Position numbers and translations under genes: made by a program
Notes under the pieces: generated by a model
Database searches by the model: none
What the model was told of the DNA's origin: nothing
Seen by the model: only the letters and a program-made list of their open reading frames with translations
NCBI GenBank assembly: GCA_030674155.1
Contig: CM060323.1
Location: forward strand, 37,624,918-37,654,917
Direction of reading: 5' to 3'
From: Stramonita haemastoma
Taxonomy: Eukaryota > Mollusca > Gastropoda > Neogastropoda > Muricidae
Length of the DNA: 30,000 nt
Shown: positions 9,002-22,239 of the stretch, piece by piece
How the letters are laid out: each line of letters starts with the position of its first letter
How positions within the stretch are numbered: position 1 is the stretch's first letter

Positions 9002-9950
9002 AATACAACAACAACAAATACATAGGGATAAGGAAGGCGAATGTTCTGGGGAGATGTGGACAAAATGGAAAGAATGGAAGACAGTGAAGAAGAGTCAGGA
9101 TGTGGGGATAGATGAAACAAAGCAGAAAGTCCAGACACTCGCCGAAAAAAAATGACATGTTCTGGTAATCAAAGTCCTTTTATTGGAGGTCAGGCTTTGC
9201 ATGAATACATAGCTTGTGTTTCGGCTGGGTTACAGAAAGCATGATTCACAAGTACATTGCATGAAATAAGACAATAATTGACACAGGATTGAAAATATGC
9301 ACAAAATCATTTTACACTCATGAAAAAAATTCGACACACTGCCTTGTAAATTAAAAAACAAAACAACAACCCAAACTGTATCCTATGCAGTTTGCTTAAA
9401 AATACAAAAATAACCATACGGCAATAGCACGCACGCACGCACTCACAAACACACACTTGCACACAGCATGCACGCTCGCACCACATACACACTCCTTTAA
9501 CATCCATTATTCATGTAACTAAGTCATAATAACGCTGTATCATTTTCCAGTGTTTTACGAGTCATTTGAACGCATCTAAAAACGCTTAGATCATCCCTTG
9601 TAACATCAACGTGTTTACAGATTGCAAAGGTAGTACACTTCACTGACTGAATTCGCGCAAAGAAAAAAAAAAAAAAAATTCCAAACTGTATGATGAAACA
9701 AATCAATTCAAAAAGGGTAAGACAGATGCACTGAAATTTTAATTCAGAAATCAAATAGATTAAAATAGAGGAGATAAAAAAGAGACAGCAGAGAAGAGAG
9801 CAATCCAAACAAAAAAATATTATCAGAACATTTTCACAATCTGTCTTACTTAAAAACAATATTATAAAGAAAAAAGAGCTATCTATTTTACATATAAGAA
9901 AAACAAACAAACAAAAAAAACCCTCGTCTTCAAACGACAAGAAATCAAAT
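9002..9950. other. Non-coding A-rich stretch; possible 3' UTR of a minus-strand gene
   Basis: No supported coding region. A 138-codon minus-strand frame (9524-9940) is made mostly of F, I, L and C and looks like translated T-rich DNA. There is a (GCAC)n patch at 9428-9442. A minus-strand poly(A) signal lies at 9179-9184, so the DNA above it may be transcribed leftward. Confidence 0.35.
9179..9184 (-). promoter_or_regulatory. Candidate minus-strand poly(A) signal AATAAA with U-rich downstream element
   Basis: The minus strand reads AATAAA, then about 26 nt with a CA cleavage candidate, then eight Ts (9145-9152) and a GT-containing stretch. Signal, spacing and downstream element fit a metazoan polyadenylation site. 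No coding exon is attached to it within view. Confidence 0.4.
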
Positions 9951-9954
9951 TCTT

Positions 9955-10027
9955 GTTAACATAAGAACCAAAACCTTTCCATCTAGTGATGAGTTTAGAA
10001 TACTACAATGTGAAAGTGGGAGGGGAG

Positions 10028-10104
<77 letters not shown>

Positions 10105-10460
10105 GAGAGAGAGAGGAGAGAGAGAGAGTCTTCAGGTTACATCATCAAAAAAACCAATAAACAAAATATTTAAAACACGCATACGACACACATCTTTAAA
10201 CAGTTTTATCAATGAAGTCACAATGTGGCCAAAAGCCTAACAATGAAAAAACAATATCTATTAAACTCCCATCAAATCGGCGACAAAACAATATCGAGAC
10301 CGGTCTGTTATAAATCAACTCAATACATTAAAAAAACAACTAGTATATTGATAAGAAAGGTAAGACTGCAAATTTTTAGGACGATCATAAACAAGGTAGC
10401 ACAAAATCTACAGACAAACAGTCATATGGAATACATTCCCTGTTTAAGGGAAGTACCGAA
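9955..10460 (+). repeat. Long-unit tandem array, unit 1
   Basis: The pre-GA segment (ataagaaccaaaacc, then 'tgtgaaagtgggagg') is followed by (GA)n at 10026-10128 and the unit body: 'tcttcaggttac', 'caaaatatttaaaac', 'atcaatgaagtcacaatgtg' then 'gccaaaagcc', and 'actcaatacattaaaa'. The same order appears in units 3 to 6. The right end diverges after 'tatggaatacattcc', where units 3 and 4 have a GT microsatellite. Confidence 0.65.
10026..10128 (+). repeat. (GA)n microsatellite of unit 1
   Basis: GA dinucleotides with a few GGA interruptions near the right end. Confidence 0.95.
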
Positions 10461-10833
10461 AGGTATACATACAAATCAAATCAAAATTACATTTCCCGAT
10501 GATACATTGACTAAGCAATAAATTTGCTTTTTTTTCGTCAAGCCATCTATCTAGCAAAAAACACCAACCAAAAAACAACAAAAGCAAAAATCCCAAACCA
10601 AAACAAACAACCAACCCCTACCAAAAAAACCCAAACAAAACGGACAAAAAAACCAAACAAAAATGAAACAGCAAGCCAAAGCAAAGTACAACCAAGAAAA
10701 TCCTTCCCAAAATATTTAGCTACAACATTGTTATAATTCATGACAACAACGAAAACAACAAAGGAATAAAGAAAATATAATAGTATAATAGCAACAATAG
10801 TGAAAATATAATGCACTGTAGGACTCGCGTAGG

Positions 10834-10835
<2 letters not shown>
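10461..10835 (+). other. A/C-rich, T-poor stretch
   Basis: Roughly 10550-10690 is almost free of T on the + strand (AAAAAC/CCAAA-like words). The 70-codon K/N/T/P-rich frame and its minus-strand shadow are compositional. No gene is supported. Confidence 0.5.
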
Positions 10836-10923
<88 letters not shown>

Positions 10924-10940
10924 CACACACACACACACGC
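10836..10940 (+). repeat. (CA)n microsatellite
   Basis: CA dinucleotides with a single extra A near 10922. Confidence 0.95.
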
Positions 10941-11330
10941 ATCCCACGCAGCATCACAAATTCAAAAGACAATATCCTGCAATTTACAAATTATGTACAA
11001 CAAAACGGACCACGCGTAAGGCATATTTTTGTTATGTTTTTCTAATACCATTAATCAAAATCTTATCATATGGTTAATAAATCATTCATTACATTTCTAA
11101 TCATATAGACAATAATACGCAATTACTGAAAGAATATGAATCAAAAAACACAAAATCAATACATTGACATACATGATTCATCAAAATAGTACATAAATAT
11201 GAACATTTTGAAAAAAAGAGGAGACGAACCCCCAGAGAAAAAAGAAAAAAGAAGAAAACAAAAAAAGAGAGACAAGAAGCATCTTCAACATTACATGTCA
11301 CAAAACAAACACACCATCAACAAAATACAA
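10941..11330 (+). repeat. Long-unit tandem array, unit 2 (rearranged)
   Basis: 'taaggcatatttttg', 'accattaatcaaaatcttat' and 'tcaaaatagtacataaatat' recur at 11530-11740 as 'taaggcataatttggg', 'accttaatcaatcttat' and 'atcaaaatagtacaaaac'. Then 'aagcatcttcaacattacat' at 11278 matches the body start of the other units. The body is cut short by a CA array at 11329. Confidence 0.6.
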
Positions 11331-11343
11331 CACACACACACTC

Positions 11344-11430
<87 letters not shown>
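11329..11430 (+). repeat. (CA)n microsatellite
   Basis: CA repeat with one CTCTAA interruption at 11341-11346, ending in a GCATGC-type sequence. Confidence 0.95.
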
Positions 11431-11432
<2 letters not shown>

Positions 11433-11749
11433 TGCAGGTTCGCGGGCATGTCATCAATAAATTTCAAAAGGAAGTTATATGCCTGAATTTTAGATAATTC
11501 ATGTAAGGGAACACAAGAGGAATCCATCCGCTGTAAGGCATAATTTGGGATATAATTATATTCTAATACCTTAATCAATCTTATCATAATGGTAATAAAA
11601 ATCACGTTCATAACCATTTCGTAATCATGATGGACATAGTTATTGAGCTTACTTGAAAAGACTATGAATCAAAAAGTTTACCCAAAATCAATTACATTCG
11701 ACACACGTAATTATCAAAATAGTACAAAACATGAATAAACATTTCTCAG

Positions 11750-11763
11750 AGGAGAGAGAGGAG

Positions 11764-11844
<81 letters not shown>
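11750..11844 (+). repeat. (GA)n microsatellite of unit 3
   Basis: GA dinucleotides with two GGA interruptions at the left end. Confidence 0.95.
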
Positions 11845-11845
<1 letters not shown>

Positions 11846-12202
11846 ATCTTCAAATTACATGGTCATCAAAACAAACAAACCAGTCAACAAAATATTTCAA
11901 AAGACACACTTCTAACAATTTTTTTTTATCATCAATGAAACCTATAAGCTCACAATGTGGCCAAACCTAACAAGGAAAAGAAAACCCCGAAAAGCAAACA
12001 ACAAATAAAAAGAGCAAGATTATATAAAAGAAATATCAAATAGGAGCGAAACAACATTCAAAGTTATAAGTCAAACTCAATGCTTTAAAAGATAATATAT
12101 ATACTAATGAAGATGAGAAAATAGCAAATATTCAGGACCATAAAACACAAGGCATTACAAATCTATAAGCCAAAACATTCATATGAAAAATATGACATTC
12201 CA

Positions 12203-12218
12203 TGTGTGTGTGTGTGTC

Positions 12219-12306
<88 letters not shown>

Positions 12307-12370
12307 CCACGTGTGTGAGTGTGTGTGTGTATGTGTGCGTGCGTGTGTGCGTGCGTGCGTGTGTGTGTAT
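12203..12370 (+). repeat. (GT)n microsatellite of unit 3
   Basis: Pure GT to about 12304, then GT with GAG, GTAT and GCGT interruptions. It starts at 'tccatgtgtg', the same node as in unit 4. Confidence 0.95.
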
Positions 12371-12530
12371 GAGGGGGGGAGGAGGAAACAAGCAAAGAAG
12401 GCAAAAGGGAAAAAGAAACGCACACGAATAAAAAAAAAAAACCCACATAAAAACCCTTAAACACACAAAAAACCCTAAATACAATTCGTATCTCTATATT
12501 TAAACAGTAAAATATAATTTCAATTCAAAT

Positions 12531-13637
<1,107 letters not shown>

Positions 13638-14687
13638 CTATGACATAGCAATTTCTCTTAATCTAAACGATTTAAACAAAAAAAGAGACAAATTCCGTAA
13701 CTCTCTATGTCTAACAGATGCCATTAGTAAGCTTAGTTTGAAAAGACAAGGCTCTTGATAATATTTTGGCAGTATATATCTTTCTCTAATGTCTTGATAG
13801 GCTGGACAACATAGCACAAAGTGTACTTCATCTTCTTTATCTGTTCTACACAATGGACAAATCAAATCATTTTCACTGAAGTCTCTGTATCTAAAGTAGT
13901 GCGTGGCTAAATCAGACACACCTAACCTGAATCTGGTCAAAATATATTTCAAGTGCAAATCCATATCAATTGTCCAAAACAATTTCAATTCATGCGAACT
14001 GGAAAATGTTCTATACAGGCAAAATCGTTCACTATTTTGAATGTGGTCATCCCAGTCTTGCCATCTGCTATCAATCAGACGTTGACGGAAAGCTTTAATG
14101 AACAAGTTTATACTACCAACACCTTGATTTAGCCATACATCACCAAAGCCATGTTTATTTAGACAGACACGTACATCTGTAACCCAGTTATTTTTTCCTC
14201 TAATATCTAGTTCATACAACATTTTATAAGCCTTAAAAGGAATTCTTGTTTCGTCCATTTGCAAAAGTTTAAGCCAATAACGTATGGTTTGTACAACAGA
14301 ATTTATGTAAATTGGGTATCTATTTGTTTCACCGTAAACAAAATCATTAGGAGTTCGCCTATCAACACACAAAAATCTCTTTAAAGCATACAAGTGTAAG
14401 GACTCACAATGACTAGCTGCATTACTTAACCCCCATAGTTCAGAACCATACTGTGCAATAGGTTGTACCTGAGCATCAAATAATTTCAGGAACAACCTCA
14501 AAGATGTATTTTGTAAAGAAGTCAGCCTTTTCATGATACATATCAATGCATGTTTTGCTTTACTTACGAGATCTTTACAAGCAGAAACAAAACTTAAACG
14601 TGTGCTAAAATATATTCCTAAATACTTATAAGCATTGACAACTGGCATTACAGTATTACCATATAACCATCTTTCTCTTGCACTCAA
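13638..14687 (-). pseudogene. LINE ORF2, C-terminal part (thumb to zinc knuckle)
   Basis: A 349-codon frame. It starts with the post-catalytic region of the reverse transcriptase (SARERWLYGN, then YKYLGIYF, a motif typical after the active site in non-LTR enzymes). It continues through a helical region with QYGSELWGL and ends with CPLCRTDKEDEVHF...CC, a Cys/His knuckle (about 13805-13862), and a short basic tail. The ATG at 14687 is not a real start: the frame continues the reverse transcriptase of the next segment after a one-base shift in the C run at 14692-14695. No stop interrupts it, so the copy is fairly young or the shift is a sequencing error. Confidence 0.85.
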
Positions 14688-15768
14688 ATATCCCCTTTCC
14701 TGAACACAATGATATTGCTTTTACGCATATTTACTTTTAGTTGAAGAGAAGTGGCAGCATGCTGCAAGTTATTCAGTTGGGTCTGTAAACCGATAACAGT
14801 TTCAGATAACAAAACAACATCATCCGCCAACAAAAGAATAAACAACTCTAAACAATCATTAGATAATGTGGCACCGTGTCTTCCATTAGCAATAACATTC
14901 ACAGCAAGTTCATTAATAAAAAGAGAAAACAACACAGGACTACATACATCACCTTGTTTTACACCAGTTGTACAATTGATACAGTCTGTCAGTTGTGCGC
15001 CACTTCTAACTCTACATTTCACAGTGTCATACATGCTTTGTACACATTTGTAAAGTTTACCTTTAACTCCATTTTTCAACAGGATAGGCCATAACAAATG
15101 TCTATTTACAGTATCAAACGCTTTTTCAAAATCAATAAAGGCTACATAGAGTTTACGATTCAAAGAGAATTGCTTTTGTACAAAGGCAAGAAGTGCAAAC
15201 ATGTGGTCAGTAGTAGAATAACCTTTCTTAAAACCAGCCTGATGGTCACCAGTGATGTTATTGTATTCTACCCATTCCTGTAGTCTATTATTTATTATAG
15301 TACTAAATATTTTGCTACGTATGTTACTTAAAGATATACCCCGATAATTATTCGGATTATTCAGATCACCTTTTTTAAACAGAGGTAAAACAATAGATTC
15401 AGTCCAGCTCTGAGGATAGATGCCCCTATCGAATAAAGCATTGAAAAATGCCACAAAAAACTGTACAACCTGATCATTCGAATTTTTGTATATTTCACTT
15501 ATAATGCCATCAGGCCCAGGGGCCTTACCAGCTTTCAACTTTCTCAATGCATAAAGGACTTCTTCTTTAGAAATTGGGCAATTGATATGGTCATCATCCT
15601 CATCACTTTCATTACTCAAGTGTATGTTTTCACCAGTTGTCTCCCTTTCTAAAAGGGTTTGAAAATGGCGAAACCAAACATCAAGACTGATTTCATTTTT
15701 AGGTTGTTTTCTTTTAAAGGAACATTTCCTAACACTATTCCAAAACTCTTTTTGATCTTGAATTGCGT

Positions 15769-15785
<17 letters not shown>
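14684..15785 (-). pseudogene. LINE ORF2, reverse transcriptase core
   Basis: The frame is open from about 15785 down to a stop at 14684; the ATG at 15619 is merely its first methionine. Fingers and palm motifs are in the expected order: KAPGPDGI, LPLFKKGD, NYRGISL, QAGF, then FIDFEKAFD (15111-15142, first catalytic Asp), GVKQGDVCSP, and LLADDVVLL with the catalytic Asp pair at 14819-14824. The enzyme would copy LINE RNA at the nicked target. The catalytic residues are intact. The frame differs from both neighbouring segments, showing a single-base indel on each side. Confidence 0.9.
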
Positions 15786-16775
<990 letters not shown>

Positions 16776-16841
<66 letters not shown>

Positions 16842-16990
16842 CAGAGACAGAGACAGAGGCACAGAGAGAGAGAGAGACAGAGAGAGAGACAGAGAGAGAG
16901 AGACAGAGAGAGAGACAGAGAGAGAGAGAGACAGAGAGAGAGACAGAGAGAGAGAGACAGAGAGACAGAGAGACAGAGAGACAGAGAGAC

Positions 16991-17080
<90 letters not shown>

Positions 17081-17095
17081 GAGGAGAGAGAGAGA
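16776..17095 (+). repeat. Compound (GA)n / (GACAGA)n purine-rich array
   Basis: (GA)n, then six or so GACAGA units (16822-16858), then (GA)n blocks of varied length each closed by CA, then (GA)n and GGA to 17095. Pyrimidines occur only as single Cs. It lies at the GA node that opens unit 6. Confidence 0.95.
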
Positions 17096-17152
17096 AATCT
17101 CCAGTTTAAATCCTCAGAAGAAATAATATTTGTTATAACACCCTCACAAAAA

Positions 17153-17576
17153 TGTGACGCTCCACCACATAATGAGACGGAGTGCACATGAGGTCAATTT
17201 TTAGTTATTGACATGTTATTAATGTACAATAAAGTGGCTATCAAATACAAAAAACAGATTGAAAATCGGACAATTCTGTGCAAAGTTATTACAAGTTGAA
17301 ATGATAGACTACAGGAAGTGGCAAAATGAGAAACGGACAAGTTTATTTTCGTAACACGTTGTCAGAATGAGGGCTTGGGTATTTTCAAAACACATTTAAA
17401 AGCAAAAGGGATAAAAATTATGCCTTGATATTTCATTATAAGGTAGATAAACGGATATAGTTTAATAATTAATCAAAATCTCAAAATTGACAACTTGACC
17501 CCTACCTGCCTTTAATGGCTCCTAGAGCAAAATTGGGTAATGTGCTAAGCGACTCATTTCGTGGCGGAGCGTCACA
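17153..17576. mobile_element. 424-bp non-autonomous DNA transposon (MITE-like), terminal inverted repeats
   Basis: The left end TGTGACGCTCCACCAC and the right end GTGGCGGAGCGTCACA are inverted copies with one mismatch in 16 bp. Similarity continues to about 27 bp with a few more mismatches ('ATAATGAGACG' against 'GAAATGAGTCG'). The interior has no coding frame. The element interrupts array unit 6 between segments that are adjacent in other units, which supports a real insertion. I could not define a target-site duplication (left flank ...cacaaaaa, right flank aatattt...), so the superfamily is open. Confidence 0.75.
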
Positions 17577-17740
17577 AATATTTTTCACCATCAGATACCT
17601 TTACCAATAGGAGAAAAACCCCAAACAAGCAAAAACAAAAATCAACAATATAACAAACAAACCCGTTAAAATATACTAGCATTCAAACATCTATATAAAA
17701 AATGTCAAATTGAACACAATCTTACTAATTTTCAATAATG

Positions 17741-17742
<2 letters not shown>

Positions 17743-17830
<88 letters not shown>
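17743..17830 (+). repeat. (AT)n microsatellite
   Basis: About 44 uninterrupted AT units. Confidence 0.95.
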
Positions 17831-17835
<5 letters not shown>

Positions 17836-18984
17836 AAAATCAAGATAGCCTCATAATAATAAACACAGGATTACAAAGTCGAACATAGCAACTGAAATTT
17901 TTTTTAGTGATAAATGCTCTAATTATTGCCAATAACAAATTTCAAATAACACACAGGTGCTCAATCCATAACATACTATGTTAAACAAAACGAGTTAAAC
18001 CAGGAACAAAATAATACAGATCCCATGAATGAATATCCTACCTACTCTCTTTTAAACTGATCCGTATATATCAACTTTGAACATTGTCTAACTCTGCTAT
18101 TTAACTTGAATATATGTATCGCTCTAAACATCATTAGATTAGAACATGCATAAATCAAGAATGACAAATTTAGTGAATCTGGAATGTAATGTATAACTCC
18201 TTTGTGCGCTTTGATTATTTCATAAAGGTAAACTCTTAGTTAATTTTGGTCTACACACACACACACGCGCGCGCGCGCGCATAAATTAAACCAAAAAAAT
18301 ATTGCCATGCCATAATGTCTGCTGTTGCATACAAAAGATAAATCAGAGCATGGACTTGTCGGCAATACAAATCTCCATTGTAGCGACATGGCAAGCTTGC
18401 AAAAAATGTAACACGAGTTGCTAAAAATACAGGAAAAGTCTTGATCGAATAGAAAGATGGGAAAGAAGCCCAGTTTGCGTGCTTTCCTTTTTATTGACAC
18501 GTTTGATCATCTTAGTCTGAAACTTTTGATTTGCTGTTAAAGGCTACAGCACCAAAAAGAGTGTTAATGTTTTTGTTTTTTATTAACCCCACATTAAAAA
18601 AAAATATTTTAAACATTTTCGAAAAGATAGTTTATAAATAAATAAATTTATTTAGAACAGTTATTTTCCAAATATATTTGAATGTTTTCGAAAAGCATGA
18701 TACACTTCTCAGCCCCACCCGAGTCAGAGATCATCAGATCACTATTGTTTAGCAATGCTAAGCATAAATCTTAATGTTACCACATTCTAACCAAAAAAAA
18801 ATATTGGTTTATAATCAAAAGGCATCTCATTCCCCGACAACCACAATCAATCCAAAGCGAAGACGTGTATACTCTTTTTAAGAAAAAAAATCATTTCTTC
18901 AAAAAAAGGGTTTATATACAAGTTTTTAAAGTATACCGAAAGTTCGTGACTTTAAAAAAGATATTTATAAAGAAAGCTTGTAGC
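17831..18984. other. Unassigned AT-rich spacer
   Basis: No supported gene. It contains a CA-to-CG run (18253-18280). The 14-mer 'attttcgaaaag' or a close variant occurs twice, near 18618 and 18687. The 86-codon minus-strand frame at 18240-18500 has no recognisable motif. Confidence 0.4.
18253..18280 (+). repeat. (CA)n(CG)n alternating purine-pyrimidine run
   Basis: CA repeats pass directly into about seven CG units, giving 28 bp of strict alternation, the classical Z-DNA-prone pattern. Confidence 0.9.
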
Positions 18985-19655
18985 CGATGAACATTGTAGT
19001 GATGAACACAACAGACAACAGACTGTAGCAGTACTATAGTGATGAAGACAACAGACTGTAGCAGTATGATAGTGACAAACACAACAGACAACAGACTGTA
19101 GCAGTACGAGAGTGACAAACACAACAGACTGTAGCAGTACGAGTGTGACAAACACAACAGACAACAGACTGTAGCAGTACGAGAGTGACAAACACAACAG
19201 ACTGTAGCAGTACGAGAGTGACAAACACAACATACAACAGACTGTAGCAGTACGAGAGTGACAAACACAACAGACAACAGACTGTAGCAGTACTATAGTG
19301 ATGAACACAACAGACTGTAGCAGTACTTTAGTGATGAACACAACAGACTGTAGCAGTACGAGAGTGACAAACACAACATACAACAGACTGTAGCAGTACG
19401 AGAGTGACAAACACAACAGACAACAGACTGTAGCAGTACGAGAGTGACAAACACAACAGACAACAGACTATAGCAGTACGAGAGTGACAAACACAACAGA
19501 CTGTAGCAGTACGAGAGTGACAAACACAACAGACAACAGACTGTAGCAGTACGATAGTGATGAACACAATAGATATCAACAGACTGTAGCAGTATTATAA
19601 TGATGAACACATCACACAACAGACTGCAGCAGTGCCATAGCGATGAACACTAAGC
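18985..19655 (+). repeat. 33/40-bp minisatellite, about 17 copies
   Basis: Core 'gactgtagcagtacgagag' plus 'tgacaaacacaaca'. Units are 33 bp, or 40 bp when an extra 'acaacag' or 'acatacaac'-type block is present. Edge units are more diverged ('gtgatgaacac'). The minus strand is nearly stop-free in all three frames because 33 keeps the frame and 40 shifts it. The resulting V/C/L/S-rich frames are repeat artefacts. Confidence 0.9.
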
Positions 19656-19842
19656 TCTATCAGAAAAAAATGCATAATCAAATTCGACTAACAGAAAGAA
19701 AGTACACAGGCTATAAGACTATAAATATATTCCATAAATACATTCGGAAAAAATTAAGTGCCACCTATGTCAAGGACAATCACATTGCACAAAAAAATCA
19801 TCAGAAACAAAATTAATGCAAATAATATATTCGATACACAGA

Positions 19843-19876
19843 TAATAATAATAATAATAATAATAAAATAATAATA

Positions 19877-19914
<38 letters not shown>

Positions 19915-19930
19915 TAATAATAATAATAAT
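19843..19930 (+). repeat. (AAT)n microsatellite
   Basis: AAT repeat with three interruptions. Confidence 0.95.
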
Positions 19931-19985
19931 GGAGGCTTATATAGCGCGAATTCCCCAAAACATGGGCTCACCGCACTGTACAATT
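19931..19985 (-). mobile_element. Short element tail related to the GCGCTATATAA family, copy 3
   Basis: The minus strand reads 'cagtgcggtgagcccatg', 'gaattcgcgctatataag', then (ATT)n. The word GCGCTATATAA followed by (ATT)n is shared with 25190-25325. The upstream part differs, so this may be a different element with a similar 3' end. Confidence 0.4.
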
Positions 19986-20144
19986 ACATCAATTTAAATA
20001 GGTTACATATGAACGTGAAAAAATTGACTACCACAAAAGAATAAGGTAAAATGCATGCACATACAATACACTGCATATTACATGGCCAGACAATAAAAGT
20101 AAAATAAAAGCAATATTATAAAAAAAATGTTCCATAGGAAACGG

Positions 20145-20334
<190 letters not shown>

Positions 20335-20414
20335 TGTGCTTTATATAAAAAGTAAACAAAAATCCTCTAAGGTTAGAAAGCAATACTACTACTGTCATGT
20401 TAATGGACTAGAAC

Positions 20415-21240
20415 ATAATGCATACCATACTTCAATTTCTACTTAGACCAGTATCTATCATATACCAAGAAAGGCACACCATACTTCAATTTCTGCTATG
20501 ACCAGTAACTATCATATATATCAAGAAAGGCATAATATACTTCTCTACTTGACCAGTAACTGTCATATACCAAGAAAAGCATAACATACTTCAATTTCTA
20601 CTGTGACCAGTAATTATATACCAAGGAAGGCATAACATACTTCAATTTCTACTATGACCAATAATTATATACCAAGGAAGGCATAACATACTTCAATTTC
20701 TACTGTGAACAATAACTATATACCAAGAAAAGCATAACATACTTTAATTTCTACTGTAACCAGTAATTATATACCAAGAAAAGCATAACATACTTCAATT
20801 TCTACTGTGACCAGTAATTATATACCAAGAAAAGCATAACATACTTCAATTTCTACTGTGTCCAGTAATTATACCAAGAAAAGCATAACATACTTCAATT
20901 TCTACTGTGACCAGTAATTATATACCAAGGAAGGTATAAATAACATACTTCAATTTCTACTACGACCAATAGTGATAATACCAAGGAAGGCATAACACAC
21001 TTCAATTTCTACTGATGACCAATAATTATATACCAAGGAAGGCATAACATAGTTCAATTTCTACTATGACCACTAATTATATACCAAGGAAGGCATAACA
21101 TACTTCAATTTCTACTATGACCAATAATTATATACCAAGAAAGGCATAATATACTTCAATTTCTACTGTGACCAATAATAATATACCAAGGAAGGCATAA
21201 CATACTTCAATTTCTACTTGATAATTATCATATACCAAAA
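20415..21240 (+). repeat. 51-bp satellite, 16 copies
   Basis: Consensus words are 'catacttcaatttctactg', 'tgaccagtaattatatacc' and 'aaggaaggcataa'. Period 51 is exact between several neighbours (for example 20641 to 20692). Copies at both edges are the most diverged and the middle ones nearly identical, as expected from unequal exchange. Confidence 0.9.
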
Positions 21241-21274
21241 CCTAGTTACGTAAAGGAACGAAAGTGTCTTGCTA

Positions 21275-21646
21275 GTGAAAGCAAAATTAAATCTTTCTTG
21301 TTGAAGCAAATTAAATCTTTCGAGTTGAAAGCAAAATTAAATCTTTCGAGTTGAAAGCAAAATAAATCTTTCGAGTTGAAAGCAAAGTTAAATCTTTCGA
21401 GTTGAAAGCAAAGTTAAATCTTTCGAGTTGAAAGCAAAACTAAATCTTTCTAGTTGAAAGCAAAATTAAATCTTTCTAGTTGAAAGCAAAACTAAATCTT
21501 TCTAGTTGAAAGCAAAATGAAATCTAGTTGAAAGCAAAATTAAATCTTTCTAGTTGAGAGCAAAAATAAATCTTTCTAGTTGAAAGCAAAATTGAATCTA
21601 GTTGAAAGCAAAATTAAATCTTTCTAGTTGAAAGCAAAATTAAAAA
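21275..21646 (+). repeat. 26-bp minisatellite, about 14 copies, hairpin-forming
   Basis: The unit is TAAATCTTTC + TAGTT + GAAAGCAAAAT. CTTTC and GAAAG are inverted copies around a 5-nt loop. Copies 2 to 6 read CTTTCgagttGAAAG and copies 7 onward read CTTTCtagttGAAAG. Two copies (near 21531 and 21596) lost the TTTC. Confidence 0.9.
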
Positions 21647-21682
21647 CTGTGTTGGGGCAGACTACTTCAACAAACTAGTAGA

Positions 21683-21798
21683 TAGACAGACACATCGACA
21701 CAGGACACACACAAGACACAGACACAGACACACACAGACACACACAACACACACAGACACACACAGACAACAGACAGACAGACAGACAGACACCCCAC

Positions 21799-21874
<76 letters not shown>
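21683..21874 (+). repeat. CACAGA / (CAGA)n / (CA)n compound microsatellite
   Basis: Irregular ACACAGACA words, then (GACA)n at 21770-21790, a CCCCACCCC patch and pure (CA)n from about 21802 to 21874. Confidence 0.95.
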
Positions 21875-21875
<1 letters not shown>

Positions 21876-22059
21876 CATACGCGCCTGCTCTCACACACAA
21901 AAATAATACATTCAAAAGGACATAAAAAAGCCCAACGAAAAAAAACAGACAGCCAGACTTTTTCAGAAGATCACTAAATGCTCTTTTTAAGAAAAAAAAA
22001 AGAGAAACACACACACAGATATATATATATATCTCTTCTTTTTTTTTAAAAATTGTTTT

Positions 22060-22187
22060 GGCCTCAGTTGCATGCAGATCGTGGAGCACCATCTTTTTGT
22101 CTTTTTTTTTTTCATTTTAGATTTTCAGTTGAGTGCTCTACACGTCTCTCTTCATTGGCCAAAAAACCAAACAGAAAATTAAAAAAG
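22060..22187 (+). repeat. ~128-bp direct repeat, copy 1
   Basis: 'gcctcagttgcatgcagatc', 'ggagcaccatcttttt', 'gagtgctctacac' and 'tctcttcattggccaaaaaa' recur in order at 22365-22490. Confidence 0.8.
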
Positions 22188-22239
22188 ACTAAATTTTTAG
22201 CCTATACATTACTAGCCATCACAGTAAGACATGTATCTT

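Larger units (their letters stand above)
11431..12530 (+). repeat. Long-unit tandem array, unit 3 with its upstream segment
   Basis: The upstream segment (11431-11749) duplicates the one before unit 2. After (GA)n the body starts at 11846 ('atcttcaaattacat'), runs through 'atcatcaatgaaacctataa', 'gctcacaatgtggccaa', 'atcaaataggagcgaaacaa' and 'cacaaggcattacaaatc', and reaches 'gacattccatgtgtgtg', where a GT array begins. Then come 'acaagcaaagaaggca', 'aacacacaaaaaac' and 'tatttaaacagtaaaat'. The same sequence is repeated in unit 4 about 770 bp later. Confidence 0.7.
17096..17830 (+). repeat. Long-unit tandem array, unit 6, split by a MITE
   Basis: 17096-17152 ('atctccagtttaaatcctca') and 17577-17740 ('tttttcaccatcagatacc', 'aggagaaaaaccccaaac', 'aaaaaatgtcaaattgaac') correspond to successive parts of the bodies of units 3 and 5. 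An (AT)n array at 17743-17830 stands near the AT position of unit 5. Similarity is lower than among units 3 to 5. Confidence 0.5.

Noticed and set aside
9524..9940. 138-codon minus-strand frame rich in F, I, L and C
   Set aside because: Typical translation of T-rich DNA; it would be a run of hydrophobic residues with no domain pattern.
18580..18720. Two 'attttcgaaaag' words as transposon ends
   Set aside because: They are short, in direct rather than inverted orientation, and no extended similarity surrounds them.
18985..19655. Minus-strand frames of 78-154 codons as a repetitive Cys-rich protein gene
   Set aside because: Frame is not maintained (40-bp units), three frames are open at once, and there is no start, signal or flanking exon evidence.
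20415..21646. Possible CRISPR-like array
   Set aside because: Units are directly contiguous with no unique spacers, the genome is eukaryotic and no cas-like gene is present. These are satellites.
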